This document shows, piece by piece, positions 1 through 11,700 of a stretch of 64,000 nucleotides of DNA (within the stretch, counting starts at the first letter, position 1; each line of letters opens with the position of its first letter). This DNA comes from Parietaria judaica (taxonomy: Eukaryota; Streptophyta; Magnoliopsida; Rosales; Urticaceae): NCBI GenBank assembly GCA_954871525.1, contig OX940868.1:10716056-10780055 (forward strand), given 5' to 3'. The notes beneath the pieces are model-generated. The model saw only the letters and a list, made by a program, of their open reading frames with translations, was not told the DNA's origin and did not search any database. The position numbers and the translations under genes were made by a program.

Positions 1-442
1 GAACTGAAAATAAATATGGCTCACAACAGAGGTAGATTTATCCAAAAAAGGAATCTGGAGGGTATAAAGAGAAAATAGACTTGAAGGTTTATTTTTGCTA
101 AATTTGGAACTTTAAGTTATAAAAAATACAAAAGCAAAGAAGTGAATTAAATTTAGCGGGTATAAAGGCAAAAAATCTGAAAAATGAGAATAAAAGGTAA
201 TTTTGGGATTTTAAAAATAAAATTCTTGAAGGTATAGAAATAAAACTAAAGTAAATATTAAGGGTATACTTAGATGTTTCTGAAAGTTGTGGCTATATTT
301 CACCTAAAATGAAACTAGATGGTATGAAAAAGAAAGATTCCCTTTTTATTTAATTGTTATTTTGCGATGTGTCTAGTCTACATAAACCATAATTATGAGA
401 AGATGAACTTGCTAAATAATGTATGCCTTTTTATCTTTGTAG

Positions 443-1842
443 GTGGGGGGCCACTCTGATGAATTCATTTTTATTTAATGTGGGACTCATTCTCCTCAGC
501 TCAATTAGGTTTGCATCTTTTAGCTTTTATCTATATATCTGTGTTGACATATTTTATTGCTTGCAACTTCTGATGGCTGGACAGAGACGGTTGTCATTTT
601 CATTCTAGTTTACGACATTGTAAACGTGGGCTTGAAAGTTTTTGCTTGGCCGGGAAAAGGAAATAATTAAAATGTCAGGGGCATGTCAGTCTTTTGATAT
701 GATGAAAAGATTATAACCCAAATGAGAGTAGTGTGCTGTCTTAACATCCCAAATTAATAGACGGACGATCCAATATTCATTCTAGTATTGTTCATCGATT
801 CAAGGACGATTATCAGTTTTCGTCTCTATCAGCCTATCCTTCCTTGGTATAGCACTTGAGAGTTGAGGCAATTGATAATTTGATCATGCATATAAAGATT
901 AAATCCCTTGTCGGTGAATTTTGTAGAGAAAGAAATTTTCTTATTAAATTTACAAATGAAGAAGTTATATGCAGATTCTTCTCTAACTGATAAATATTAA
1001 ATGGAAATTGCACGAAATGTCCATCTTTGTGCCAAACCTTTTAAGAAATGCTCATTTGTGGGAGTAAAAAATACACATTATAGGTAGTTTTTAAAAAGGT
1101 TTGACACAAAATGGGCATTTCGTTCATTTACCCCTAAAAACATTACAGAAGTAATAAACTACTAATTAGCATTGAAGCACATAAATAAGCTAAAGTCGTT
1201 TTCTGCCTCATCCAGTGTGATCCAGTTCTGCTCTACTGCATTTGCTTACTATGCTCAAGCCACGGCAGCGCAGGAAATCTTTGGTCACACACTCCAATCT
1301 CTTCGCGGGATCAAGTACTTGTACAAGTATGTTTTTTGCAAACCCGAATAAAATGAGATAAACTTATCATTGTAAAGCTATAATTAGCAAGATTATTGAC
1401 TGTGTTTTTGGAAATTCCTCCGTCTATTTATTCTATACCTAGAATTAAGCTGATTGGATTTTTAGCCTTAAATTAGTGATTACTTTTAATGATGTGGAAA
1501 TTCTATGCACTGACATCAATGGGTGACGCACCATAGGTACAATGTGTTCCAAATTGCATTTGTTGCACTGGCGGGATTGACCTTCGTCTATTACGCTGCC
1601 TTTGTAAGTAGTTCGTTTGACCGATTGTTGGAATGGTTGATCATAAACCATTCTTTAGCCTTGCATTGTAATTTATTTCTATTAATATAATCGATGTTTC
1701 TTTAAAATAATAAAAAAAAGATTTGTTTTCTTTTTCCTTGTTTTCATAGTCTGATGCGTTTTTTTTTTTTTTTTTTTTGGTTTCTGCAATGCAGGGTTGG
1801 AGAAGAAAAAAACCCAGTGGCAGATTCCAGCTTTCTTCTTGA
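443..1842 (+). CDS. LMBR1-like (LIMR family) membrane protein, 3' end only
   Basis: Four coding exons can be joined: 443-508, 1216-1326, 1537-1603 and 1795-1842, all with GT-AG introns and matching phases, ending in TGA at 1840-1842. The joined product reads [18 protein letters not shown], then [20 protein letters not shown], a hydrophobic segment ([19 protein letters not shown]) and the basic tail [16 protein letters not shown] recognise this as the C-terminus of plant LIMR/LMBR1 domain multi-pass membrane proteins; the tail closely resembles the Arabidopsis At5g01460/At3g08930 type as I remember it. Two membrane segments are visible. Bases 1-442 look like intron (acceptor AG at 441-442), so the 5' part of the gene lies outside the window. 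The function of the plant proteins is poorly defined. Family assignment is confident; the splice sites rest on reading-frame continuity. Confidence 0.88.
1001..1130. repeat. Small foldback MITE in a LIMR intron
   Basis: Left arm CACGAAATGTCCATCTTTGT (from 1011) is answered by an inverted right arm ending ACAAAATGGGCATTTCGT near 1123. Only about 45 bp lie between them. It sits wholly inside the 509-1215 intron. No clear target duplication is visible. Confidence 0.6.
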
Positions 1843-2785
1843 GCTGCAACTTTTTCACGGAAAGAAGATTCCGGAATGATCAAAGAACGAGGTTTTTTCC
1901 CTTTTACGAATGTGTCGTATGCTCGAGTGATTTACGGTATCGGAGCTTAGTTTTGTTCTTTGTTCAACGATTTCGGGCGGGAGAATGAGTTATTTTTATG
2001 CTTAGTGGTTTCCTCTTGTATCTATTGTTTGATTCTTCACTCTTACATTTATTTGGTCATGTAATTTTATTTTAGAGATACAAAGTGTGGTCTTTTATTT
2101 TTGGATACGTCCCTGTAATATAATCATTTATAACAACAAATGGACTTTGATGCATTTATGAGCAGTGTTTTCAATATCAGTTGCATGCTTTTTCTGATAA
2201 AGGTGTAGCAGATTACTAAAAGACCGTTCCTATCCTTCACATTCTCTGTGTCTATGCGACCTTAACTTTTCAGAGAGCAAAGATGACTTCTTATACTAGT
2301 GTGGTCATGCATATATATAATATATATATATATATATATTGACTGTCAATTATCGGATCCTATATAACGATAAACTTGACAAGATTATATCATAGTGCTG
2401 CCAATTTTCCACTGGAAAAAAAAAAAAAAAAAAAAAGAGTTCATTTGTACAAATGGTCTCATTGTTAAGGGATAGGATATGTGAACAAATGATCTTCTAA
2501 AAAGTGGCGTAAAGTCTTTTATTTATGGAAAAGTGTAATGAAAATGTTAAATGTTTAACAATAATTTTGTAACTTTTATATAATTAATATCGATACTTTA
2601 TTTGGATTGTACATTGACATCCATTTGTGTCGCTACATCATAATAGAGAGATCATTTTCACCATTTTTAAGGGATCATTAACTAAAAAAAAGCCATAGAA
2701 TTTTTGAGATTATGGTTCAAATGGTCCCTTTGATATAGGATTGTTGCGTCGATAGTTCTTAAGAAACATGCTAGCGGTCTTTGTG
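1843..2785. other. LIMR 3' UTR and intergenic DNA
   Basis: The first few hundred bases after the stop are probably the LIMR 3' UTR (T-rich, several AATAAA-like strings). A (TA)n tract lies near 2310-2340 and an A-run at 2417-2438. I see no further gene. Confidence 0.5.
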
Positions 2786-3343
2786 TTGGGCTGGTTCTGA
2801 GTTTTTGGTGGCCCTAGGCAAAATTAAGTTTGGGGCCTTATAAACTAATTTTATTGATTTTTAATGCAAAATAATAATATATTAAGGCTTTAAACTTTTA
2901 CGTGCAAAAATATCTAATAAGAATTTACTTAAGGTTTTAGGGGAAGAATGATTACAAATTGATTCATACGAGATAAAAAGAAAAAGAAAAAGAAAAAGAA
3001 AAAGAGAGAAATAACAATTTTTTTTAACAGAGTAAAAGAAATAGCATAGTTCTTAAGCTTTTGGTCTCTGACTTACGCTACAGGGAGAAAGAAGAGAAAT
3101 AACTTTAGGTATTTATTTAAATATAATTAATAACTTTGACAAATAGGAAAGAAAAAAAATATATATCTTGTAACAATCAGCATTGAAAGTTAATTGGGCC
3201 CACTAGGCAAAGAAAGATTAAAAACGTCAGACAAAATGCTTAGTGGGCAAGGCCAGTGACTTAATAATTTTAGGCCTCTAAAGTGTTAAATTTTTTGAGC
3301 CTAAGACCTGGGCCTAGCATGACTAAGCCCAAAACCGGCCCTG
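2786..3343. mobile_element. Decayed hAT-like MITE
   Basis: The ends are inverted copies: TTGGGCTGGTTCTG at the left and the complement of CAGGGCCGGTTTTGGG at the right. The 8 bp flanks are TCTTTGTG (2778-2785) and TCTCTATG (3344-3351), a 6/8 match fitting an old hAT target duplication. An (AAAAAG)n simple repeat lies inside near 2976-3005. No transposase is present. Confidence 0.6.
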
Positions 3344-3778
3344 TCTCTATGATATAGATGTTATACTTTGATGTCCCTCCCAAGTATTGGCTAAAAATGT
3401 GGATGAAAGTATTAGAAAATTTTATTTTATATATTTGACAAAAGAAAATTTTAAAGGCTAAAATGACTAAATATACAATTTTTTTTTTATTATTATTCAA
3501 ATATATAGAAATATCAATTTTAAATATTTTCATTTACATTTCTGTCAAAATTTATTGTGAGGCACCGTAAGAGCACGCAATTTGTATCAATAGGACTATT
3601 GGAGCCAATTTTGTTTCAGAAAGACTATTGGTGCACTAAACCCCTTATTACAAGAAATATAAGCACAAATTTTATTTCTAAAGGATCATTGGTGCACCAG
3701 CCACGTTTTAGGGCTATTAGAGCCAAAATCTCTTATACTTTTAACAAACACCTTCTTAGAACAAATTTTAAAGGACAC
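3344..3778. other. Gene-free AT-rich stretch
   Basis: A loosely repeated phrase (ACTATTGGTGCAC / TCATTGGTGCACC) occurs near 3590-3700. Nothing else could be supported. Confidence 0.4.
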
Positions 3779-4798
3779 TTTGGTTTTTGGAAGCATTTTC
3801 AAAAAGGATTTTGTGTTTTGGTAAAAGTTACTTAATGTATATTCGTTCCAAAAGTGAGTGGTTATTTTTTTTGTCAAAATATTTTATCAAAGTGTTTTCT
3901 CCTTTTCAATATTTTGTTATGCAAAGTGAAAACGTCTTTTTGACGTTTTTATTTTCTTTCTCTCACTTTAATTGACTGTTCACCTTTACTCTCTTCTATC
4001 TCAAATAAAATTTCTCTCTCTGCTTCTTCAACTCTCTGCTTCCTGTAAGTTTCTAGTTTGATTTAGAAGTTCTGTTTTTCTATGAATAATGGCTTTATGT
4101 AAAGGTGCTAATCGGAATTTACCATTCTTTGACGACCAGAAATTGATATGTTCTTGCTTGAACTTTGATTCATGGTTTTGTCGTAATTAGTTTAGCTGTG
4201 TTTTTGGACTTTGATTTTATGATTGTGTTTGATGTTTGCATTTCATATAACTTGTGCAATGTGAATCAATTTATTTCAGTTTTTGCTATGTAGTATATTT
4301 CCTATGTTGGTATCAGGTATGGTGCCTGATCATCATAGTTTTGTCATCAGTTTGCAATGCAGCGTTATTTCACTTCTTCATACGTCTTTTGTGAACATGT
4401 ATTACAGAGGAATGGACAAAGATAACGCATATCGTCCAGAAATACTTTGTCAAATTGTTGCTCGAAGAGTGTAAGGGCGGATAAATATGATCTATGTTGA
4501 AGAAAAATAATGGTCGAGAGTGAAAATAAAAATATTAGTTAAACACGGATAAATTTATAACCTAGATAAGCTTAAGGTTAAGTCAATGTCGATTTACTAA
4601 TTATTTGCATATATTTAATTAGTTACAATTAAAAACAATTCGTTTTTACAAAAAAGTAACCAAACACTGTTTTTTTTTTCTTCCAAAAACAGTATAATAA
4701 AATAGTAACCTATCACATTTTCAAAATATTTTGATAGCACTTTTTTTGAAAAATAAAATATACAAACACAAAATGAAAATGCAAAACTCTTCCAAACG
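3779..4798. mobile_element. TIR element enclosing a gene-like 5' segment
   Basis: About 170 bp at 3779-3950 (from TTTTTGGAAGCATTTTC) and 4645-4798 (ending TGCAAAACTCTTCCAAACG) are imperfect inverted repeats. Between them lies sequence that looks like a transcript start: a CT-rich leader (about 3965-4045), a GTAAGT donor near 4047, and a short ORF near 4411-4473. The protein is too short to identify. It may be a TIR transposon that captured a gene 5' end, or a decayed autonomous element. The target duplication is unclear. Confidence 0.4.
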
Positions 4799-6550
4799 TT
4801 ATGTTTTGTATTTTTGCTCTGATGTGGTCCCTCATTTCGTAAAATTACTTGTTGGGATTTATGCCCACAAAGGAGACACGAAGGACCTTTAAGCAAATAA
4901 TTAAGTTTATTAATAAAGTACTCGATGTAATAATACGATTATGTTCTTTTGCTGAGAATTAAATAAAGATTGAATATTCATTCTTATTTATATAAGTTTG
5001 TGTTTATGAATATATGTCTACGCCCTGAAACTATCATCAACGAAAAAAGAGTTAAGTACATACTTATCAAGATACCTCTTCTTGATAAGTTTAAAATAAA
5101 CTGTTCGCAATCTTAGGATCGATGGGGCAATCGTATCCGATTAATGATTGTTCGAATAAACTACTGATATCAGATCTTGTGATATTGAAAGTTGTGACTC
5201 TGGAGTTTATTCTTGATGTCTCAATGAAGACACTGAACTAGATCTGTGACACTTTGAAGTTCGAGGTAAAACCGTTTCATTACTCGAAGCTTCAAAATCA
5301 CCAACGAGGGGTATTTTTGTAATTACCTAAATCCTGAAGTGGGTACATAATTTCTTGTGACACTTTGTGACACTTGACTAGTCAATGGGCAAGATCCAAA
5401 TGATGAATCAAAGACCCGACGGTTGGTGTCATAATACTGTCTCGTTGAATTGTGTGATTCGTAGATATTGAATTTGTGTTATAAGAATGCTACGACATTA
5501 GTATCACATCATGCTTTGTTCTTTGAAGTGTGAATGAACAAACCGGGCCTGGTACTCATTGAATTATATATTCTCTGGATAAAACATGTGACATGTTGTG
5601 ACATCTCACTTTAAATTTTTCTCATTCACAAACAACAAAGGAGTTGATGAAATAATGACTAAGGGGTAAAACGGTAATTTTACATTCCTCTTAGTTAATG
5701 ATACACACAAAGGGTAATATCGTAAATACACCGTGGACCGTGTGAAGAATAGTTGTATCACATCAAACGGAAATAAGAACGCATATGAACTTAGAGATTG
5801 TCAGTATTGGTCCTTTAGTGGAATCGACCAATATTAAGAATTAAGAGTTATGGAAAAGTTTGTGAACTTTTGTGTCCGGACTTTATTCTAAAGCTTCGTT
5901 CATCTGGGTCCATGAGGTCTCAATGTTAGACTTTCGGACGAGATTTTGATGAGCAAAATAAGTATTAAAAATATGTAAAAGTTGATTTATTGAAATATTA
6001 CTTTAAGTTCAATTATTGAATTGAAATATTTTTAAATACGAAATTGGTTTGATAATTTCTCTTATGTATAAATTGTGATTTATACTGTGGTAAATATTTT
6101 CTCATGATTAAATAAATAAATAGTTATTTTAAGTTAATCATCTTTATTAAATATAGTACGTTGTACAATTATATTGATAATTCTGTAAATTGCGATTTAA
6201 TAAATTATAGGTGGAGAAAATTAATTCTTTGATTCTCATTAGTTAATCTAATGTTGTAAGAAGTAATGATGTGTCAATTTCTCATCATGTGATTAATAAG
6301 ATGCGAATTATTAGAAATATAATAAAAATAAAAATAAAACTAATACGTGTGATTAGTGTTTAAATTTTTGTTTTCGTTGAAAACCACATGCGCAAATATG
6401 GGAGAGATTCGGTCTATGACTTGGACTTTTAACAAAGCCACCGAATCATGATATTAATATTGATATATATTAAAAGATAGTGATATAAGATCAGGATAAA
6501 AGAGATTTGAATTAAATAATAGATTAAATTTAAAATCAATATTATATGGC

Positions 6551-6558
6551 TATAAATA
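6551..6558 (+). promoter_or_regulatory. TATA box of the Angela-like solo LTR
   Basis: TATAAATA lies about 200 bp upstream of the point where the Tat-like element interrupts this LTR. Its function is inferred from position only. Confidence 0.5.
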
Positions 6559-6752
6559 TGGGATACTGATCACATTATAAAAGCCACCCTCCCAGCCTTA
6601 TTCGCAAGCGATTTTGGAAAAACAACAGAGAAGAAGTGAAGAGTAAAATAGAGAAAAAAGTTCATCTATTCTTTCTCTCTTGTTCATAAAGAGCCCACTC
6701 TCTTCATCTCAAAAATATCCAAAAGCCATAGCATCGAATCTATCGTGGTTGT

Positions 6753-7356
6753 TGTAGAGGGCGATTTTCACCACCTTGCAGTCACAAGGAAAACCGTAAA
6801 GAACGCAATAAAATATATACACGATTATTCCCTGATTTATTTATCCCGATAGGACTCGGTTTTTCCCGTTTATTAGCTTGGACAATCGAAGAATAATGAT
6901 AAGGATATGATTTGATGCCGCACCACGCCGTTCTCGACGAGGCTGCCTACGTACCCGGCGAACCAGGATCAGGTCATCACGTAGTTCAATGGGTTTTGGC
7001 TTGATGAGCTCCTTCTTCTTCTTCTCTGTTTCGTTGGTTTTCTTCTCTTTTTCTCTTCTCTTCTTTCTCCTCTCTTTCTTTCTTCTCTTCTTGGCTGAAT
7101 GTCTCTCGGCTGATTTTCTTGGATCCCCTCTTAATGAGGTTTCTTTTATTATTTATAGGGTTAGGGTTGATTGAGCCTTTTCACTTTGGGCTTTTCTGCG
7201 AATTGGGCCTTTCTTCATGAGTTAAGCCTTTCCTCACAAACTGGGCTTTTATGTTGACTACGGTCAACATATTTCTTGCCTCTATTCGACGTCGTTTTTG
7301 GGCCGTAATGGCACGCCTTATGTTAAGGATGGATTTGACGAAATCTGACATCAACA
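6753..7356 (-). repeat. 3' LTR of the Tat-like element
   Basis: TGTAGAGGGCGATTTTCACC ... CATCAACA on the plus strand. Read on the minus strand it is the downstream LTR. It is identical to the other LTR except one base (CTCACAAACT here, CTCAAAAACT there). A minus-strand TATA box (TATAAAT) lies at 7151-7157. Confidence 0.9.
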
Positions 7357-7398
7357 GTTAGTCCCCCATTTTATCAAGTGTGAAACACTTGGTAAAAT
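7357..7398 (-). promoter_or_regulatory. Polypurine tract followed by a hairpin
   Basis: On the minus strand the run ATGGGGGACTAAC abuts the 3' LTR. Immediately inside is a 13 bp stem (7368-7380 pairs with 7386-7398, one mismatch) with loop TGAAA. The same stem occurs beside the polypurine tract of a related remnant at 30813-30843, with a different loop. Confidence 0.75.
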
Positions 7399-7857
7399 GT
7401 AGAGAAAAACTTCATTACTTCCGATCTGAATCGACGCTCCTAATGATAGGAATCCTCGATCATGTTGTCGCCCGGTGGTGCTCTCCGGTAATAATACCCA
7501 TAGTATGTGATAACGTGGCTAGGAGTCGTCGGGTAGGAGCTTTGACTTTACGATATCGGCGATGAGAGGGTTGACAACTCTCTCGGGTAGCCGATGGTCT
7601 CGCCAATGTTTAGCGGTGTTTGACTTCTCACGAGCTCAACGAGGTAGGCTTCTACGGATTCCTTGAACGAAGGGAATGGGATTACTACTTGGACCGATGC
7701 CACTTTCTCCGTAGATCCTTGCTATGAACTCGGCCCTCGTGATATGCGATGAGCCTGTCGACTTCAATGGAGATGATGGTTTTAAGGGAGCAGCGTGAAC
7801 GCTCCAATAGTGTGAACTCGACTTGGGAGTGTGAAAAAGAGTTGGTGTGGTAAATGA

Positions 7858-8370
7858 CTTCTAGGGGCAGAGACTGTTGCGCTTATCGATGCGGTATTTG
7901 ACTCCTCGATCCCTGTGTCATCAGAGGAAGCGTACTTCTCTTGGTGCGAACTCTTCTCGTCGTTCGTCGGAACAGCTCATTGTCGTCGCCATGTCGTGGA
8001 TTTCGTCATTCTTTCTTTCATTACTATCCATCTATTTTCAAATTCCTCCTCGCAGGTTGATGAGACTTGTCACGATTCTTGTCTGTTGAGATACCCTGAG
8101 GGCGTGCTAGCCTCGTTTCTTAATGAGAGCGATGGGCACTTTGTCATCATCGAAGATTTCTTGAAAAATCTGATAAGGCGTACCGTCGCCGCGCTCTCCG
8201 AGGATTCGGACGATGAGGCTCTCCCAGCTTCTTCGGGCATTCTGCTCGAGTTAATGAGACGAGACCCCGAGCATTATGCCGCGGTGGAGAGGCTTCTTAT
8301 GGATGTCCTGGTTGAGAGCGTGGATTTCGTCATAGAGCAAGTTGCCGACAAAGTTGTTCGGGATGATTGA
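7858..8370 (+). CDS. Antisense ORF inside the Tat-like element
   Basis: This frame is open from 7858 to the TGA at 8368-8370, about 170 codons, with no early in-frame ATG; the first plausible alternative start is GTG at 7915. The second half is acidic and helix-like (FLNESDGHFVIIEDFLKNLI, then ALSEDSDDEALPASS, then ERLLMDVLVESVDFVIEQVA). I do not recognise a domain. It runs opposite to the element's own transcription and lies toward its 3' LTR, the position where antisense ORFs are reported in Tat-lineage elements. It could be a truncated remnant of such an ORF. It is GC-richer than the surrounding DNA. Whether it is translated cannot be judged from the sequence. Confidence 0.4.
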   Translation, partial: LLGAETVALIDAVFDSSIPVSSEEAYFSWCELFSSFVGTAHCRRHVVDFVILSFITIHLFSNSSSQVDETCHDSCLLRYPEGVLASFLNESDGHFVIIEDFLKNLIRRTVAALSEDSDDEALPASSGILLELMRRDPEHYAAVERLLMDVLVESVDFVIEQVADKVVRDD

Positions 8371-8428
8371 CCTTCCTCTATTTCCTTTTGTAAATTATTT
8401 TGTGGCTGCAATGTATCAATCAGGATTT

Positions 8429-9680
8429 GCGCCGGAGCGGCTTTGTAGTTTGCCGGGGTATGCGCCGTAGCGTGTTACGTACCGGGCTTTGTGCGCCGGA
8501 GCGGCTTTGTAGTTCGCCTGGGTATGCGCTGTAGCGTCTTACGTACCGGGCTTTGTGCGCCAGGGCGGCTTTGTAGTTTGCCGGGGTATGCGCTATAGCG
8601 TCTTACGTACCGGGCTTTGTGCGCCGGAGCGGCTTGTTATTTTCTTTGATTTGTCGGCGATGAGCTTGTCGGTATGCACCGGGCTCTGTCGCGATGAAGT
8701 GCTTGGCACTGATTTGTCGGCGATGAGCTTGTCGGTATGCACCGGGCTCTGTCGCGATGTATCGATCGGAATTTGCGCCGGAGCGGCTTTGTATTTTCTT
8801 TGATTTGTCGGCGATGAAGTGCTTGGCACTGATTTGTCGGCGATGAGCTTGTCGGTATGCACCGGGCTCTGTCGCGATGTATCGATCAGAATTTGCGCCG
8901 GAGCGGCTTTGTATTTTCTTTGATTTGTCGGCGATGAGCTTGTCGGTATGCACCGGGCTCTGTCGCGATGAAGTGCTTGGCACTGATTTGTCGGCGATGA
9001 GCTTGTCGGTATGCACCGGGCTCTGTCGCGATGTATCGATCGGAATTTGCGCCGGAGCGGCTTTGTATTTTCTTTGATTTGTCGGCGATGAGCTTGTCGG
9101 TATGCACCGGGCTCTGTCGCGATGAAGTGCTTGGCACTGATTTGTCGGCGATGAGCTTGTCGGTATGCACCGGGCTCTGTCGCGATGTATCGATCGGAAT
9201 TTGCACCGGAGCGGCTTTGTATTTTCTTTGATTTGTCGGCGATGAGCTTGTCGGTATGCACCGGGCTCTGTCGCGATGAAGTGCTTGGCACTGATTTGTC
9301 GGCGATGAGCTTGTCGGTATGCACCGGGCTCTGTCGCGATGTATCGATCGGAATTTGCGCCGGAGCGGCTTTGTATTTTCTTTGATTTGTCGGCGATGAG
9401 CTTGTCGGTATGCACCGGGCTCTGTCGCGATGAAGTGCTTGGCACTGATGTCGGCGATGAGCTTGTCGGTATGCACCGGGCTCTGTCGCGAGGTATCGAT
9501 CGGAATTTGCGCCGGAGCGGCTTTGTATTTTCTTTGATTTGTCGGCGATGAGCTTGTCGGTATGCACCGGGCTCTGTCGCGATGAAGTGCTTGGCACTGA
9601 TTTGTCGGCGATGAGCTTGTCGGTATGCACCGGGCTCTGTCGCGATGTATCGATCGGAATTCGCGCCGGAGCGGCTTATG
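8429..9680. repeat. Tandem array 1: 64 bp then 154 bp units
   Basis: The motif GCGCCGGAGCGGCTTTGTA recurs at 8429, 8493, 8557 and 8621 (64 bp period). After that a 154 bp unit repeats (matching points at 8877, 9031, 9185, 9339), each unit itself holding two copies of GATGAGCTTGTCGGTATGCA. The copies are nearly identical. Confidence 0.92.
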
Positions 9681-10057
9681 TACCCAGCTGTGCGCCGGAG
9701 CGGCTTTGTTTGGTATATCAAGCATTTTCGCCGTTTTGGGCTTGGTCGGTACCCTAAATGTATACATATGTTTTCTCGGCACTCTCGCCGGTTTCTTTAT
9801 AAATTTGTAGATATATGTATATTGTTACCTTTTTTTGCGATGAGGTCAGCCAACTTCGTCGCCGATTATGCGCCTTGGTTAGGATAAACCTCGTCGTGTC
9901 CGCATCAAACTTCGGTTTTATGAGGGTCGTCATCGTCGAGCGCGTCTCAATCAGATCTCCTCGAAATGTTGGTAATGGCGTCTTCGTTGATGATTTCCCG
10001 GTGGAGGCGAGCTTTCTTTGATGACGAGATGTCTGGTGACGAGCTCTTTTTGGTGAC

Positions 10058-11240
10058 GATCTTCTATTGGTGATGAGCTCCTCGAGCTCCCCCTTGATGA
10101 GCTCCTCGAGGTCTTCTCTGTGATGAGGTCCTCGAGGTCTTCTCTATGATGAGCTCCTCGAGCTCTTCTCCTTCGTGATGAGCTCTTCGAGATGAGCTCT
10201 TCGAGATGAGCTCCTCGAGCTGAGCTCTTCGAGATAGGCTCTTCGAGATGAGCTCTTCGAGATGAGCTCCTCGAGCTTTCCTCTTCGTGATGAGCTCTTC
10301 GAGCTCCTCCCTCCTTGTGACAAGCTCTTCGTGATGAGCTCTTCGAGCCTCCCTCTTCGTGATGAGCTCTTCGTGATGAGCTCTTCGAGATGAGCTCCTC
10401 GAGCTGAGCTCTTCGAGATAAGCTCTTCGTGATGAGCTCTTCGAGATGAGCTCCTCGAGCTTTCCTCTTCGTGATGAGCTCTTCGAGCTCCTCCCTCCTT
10501 GTGACAAGCTCTTCGTGATGAGCTCTTCGAGCTTCCCTCTTCGTGATGAGCTCTTCGAGCTCCTCCCTCCTTGTGACAAGCTCTTCGTGATGAGCTCTTC
10601 GAGCTCCCTCTTCGTGATGAGCTCTTCGTGATGAGCTCTTCGAGATGAGCTCCTCGAGCTGAGCTCTTCGAGATAAGCTCTTCGTGATGAGCTCTTCGAG
10701 ATGAGCTCCTCGAGCTTTCCTCTTCGTGATGAGCTCTTCGAGCTCCTCCCTCCTTGTGACAAGCTCTTCGTGATGAGCTCTTCGAGCTTCCCTCTTCGTG
10801 ATGAGCTCTTCGAGCTCCTCCCTCCTTGTGACAAGCTCTTCGTGATGAGCTCTTCGAGCTTCCCTCTTCGTGATGAGCTCTTCGTGATGAGCTCTTCGAG
10901 ATGAGCTCCTCGAGCTGAGCTCTTCGAGATAAGCTCTTCGTGATGAGCTCTTCGAGATGAGCTCCTCGAGCTTTCCTCTTCGTGATGAGCTCTTCGAGCT
11001 CCTCCCTCCTTGTGACAAGCTCTTCGTGATGAGCTCTTCGAGCCTCCCTCTTCGTGATGAGCCCCTCGAGCTTTCCTCTTCGTGACAAGCTCTTCGTGAT
11101 GAGCTCTTCGTGATGAGCTCTTCGAGCTTTCCTCTTCGTGATGAGCTCGTCGAGCTCCTCCCTTCGTGGTAAGCTCTTCGAGCTTCCCTCTTCGTGACAA
11201 GCTCTTCGTGATGAGCTCTTCGAGATGCGCTCTTTAAACA
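10058..11240. repeat. Tandem array 2: GATGAGCTCTTCGA-type units
   Basis: About 1.2 kb is built from short units of roughly 12-18 bp such as GATGAGCTCTTCGA and GATGAGCTCCTCGA, grouped into a higher-order period of about 255 bp (for example 10446 to 10701). The palindromes GAGCTC and CTCGAG recur dozens of times. All three minus frames stay open, reading like EELITKREARRAHHEEL, but this follows from the repeat itself. Confidence 0.92.
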
Positions 11241-11288
11241 TCTGTAACTTTCTCCTCGAGCGTTCGTTTTAAGCAAATGACCTATCAA

Positions 11289-11700
11289 ATCGAAGCTAAA
11301 GACATAATCTTTGAGAAAAACTAGAAATCATGTTTAGTTGATAAATATAAACGAGAATATGGTCTGAGGAGCGACGGGCGACGAGCAGGCGTCTGACGAA
11401 GCCATCACTCTCGGCGACCAATCTTCCGGCGTCCATAACTTTTTCCTCGAGCGTCTGATAGGGGCGAACGACCCGTCAAATCGAAGCTAAAGACATAATC
11501 TTTGAGAAAAATTAGAAATCATGTTTAGATGATAAATAGAAACGAGAATATGATCTGAGGAGCGACGGGCGACGAGCAGGCGTCTGACGAAGCCATCGCT
11601 CTCGGCAACCAATCTTCCGGCGTCCATAACTTTTTCCTCGAGCGTCTAATAGGGGCGAATGACCCGTCAAATCGAAGCTCAAGGCAAGGCCTGTAAGAAA
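11289..11700. repeat. Tandem array 3: 191 bp units
   Basis: ATCGAAGCTAAAGACATAAT starts at 11289 and again at 11480, with a degraded third start at 11671. The 191 bp units differ at only a few positions. On the minus strand this array lies near the 5' LTR. Confidence 0.85.

Noticed and set aside
6989..7174. 61-codon ORF, repeated at 12081-12266
   Set aside because: It lies inside both LTRs, is a CT-rich low-complexity stretch and runs opposite to element transcription.
8593..9782. Minus-strand ORFs of 298-372 codons as protein genes
   Set aside because: All three frames are open and show the same peptide shifted in phase, as expected from a stop-free 154 bp tandem unit. There is no domain, so I treat them as repeat artefacts (noted as a finding only).
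9951..11288. Minus-strand ORFs of 365-445 codons as coiled-coil proteins
   Set aside because: The EELITKR-like repeats come from a short-unit satellite with every frame open; no independent sign of translation.
8429..11700. CRISPR-like array
   Set aside because: Units are contiguous without unique spacers and lie inside a plant retrotransposon.
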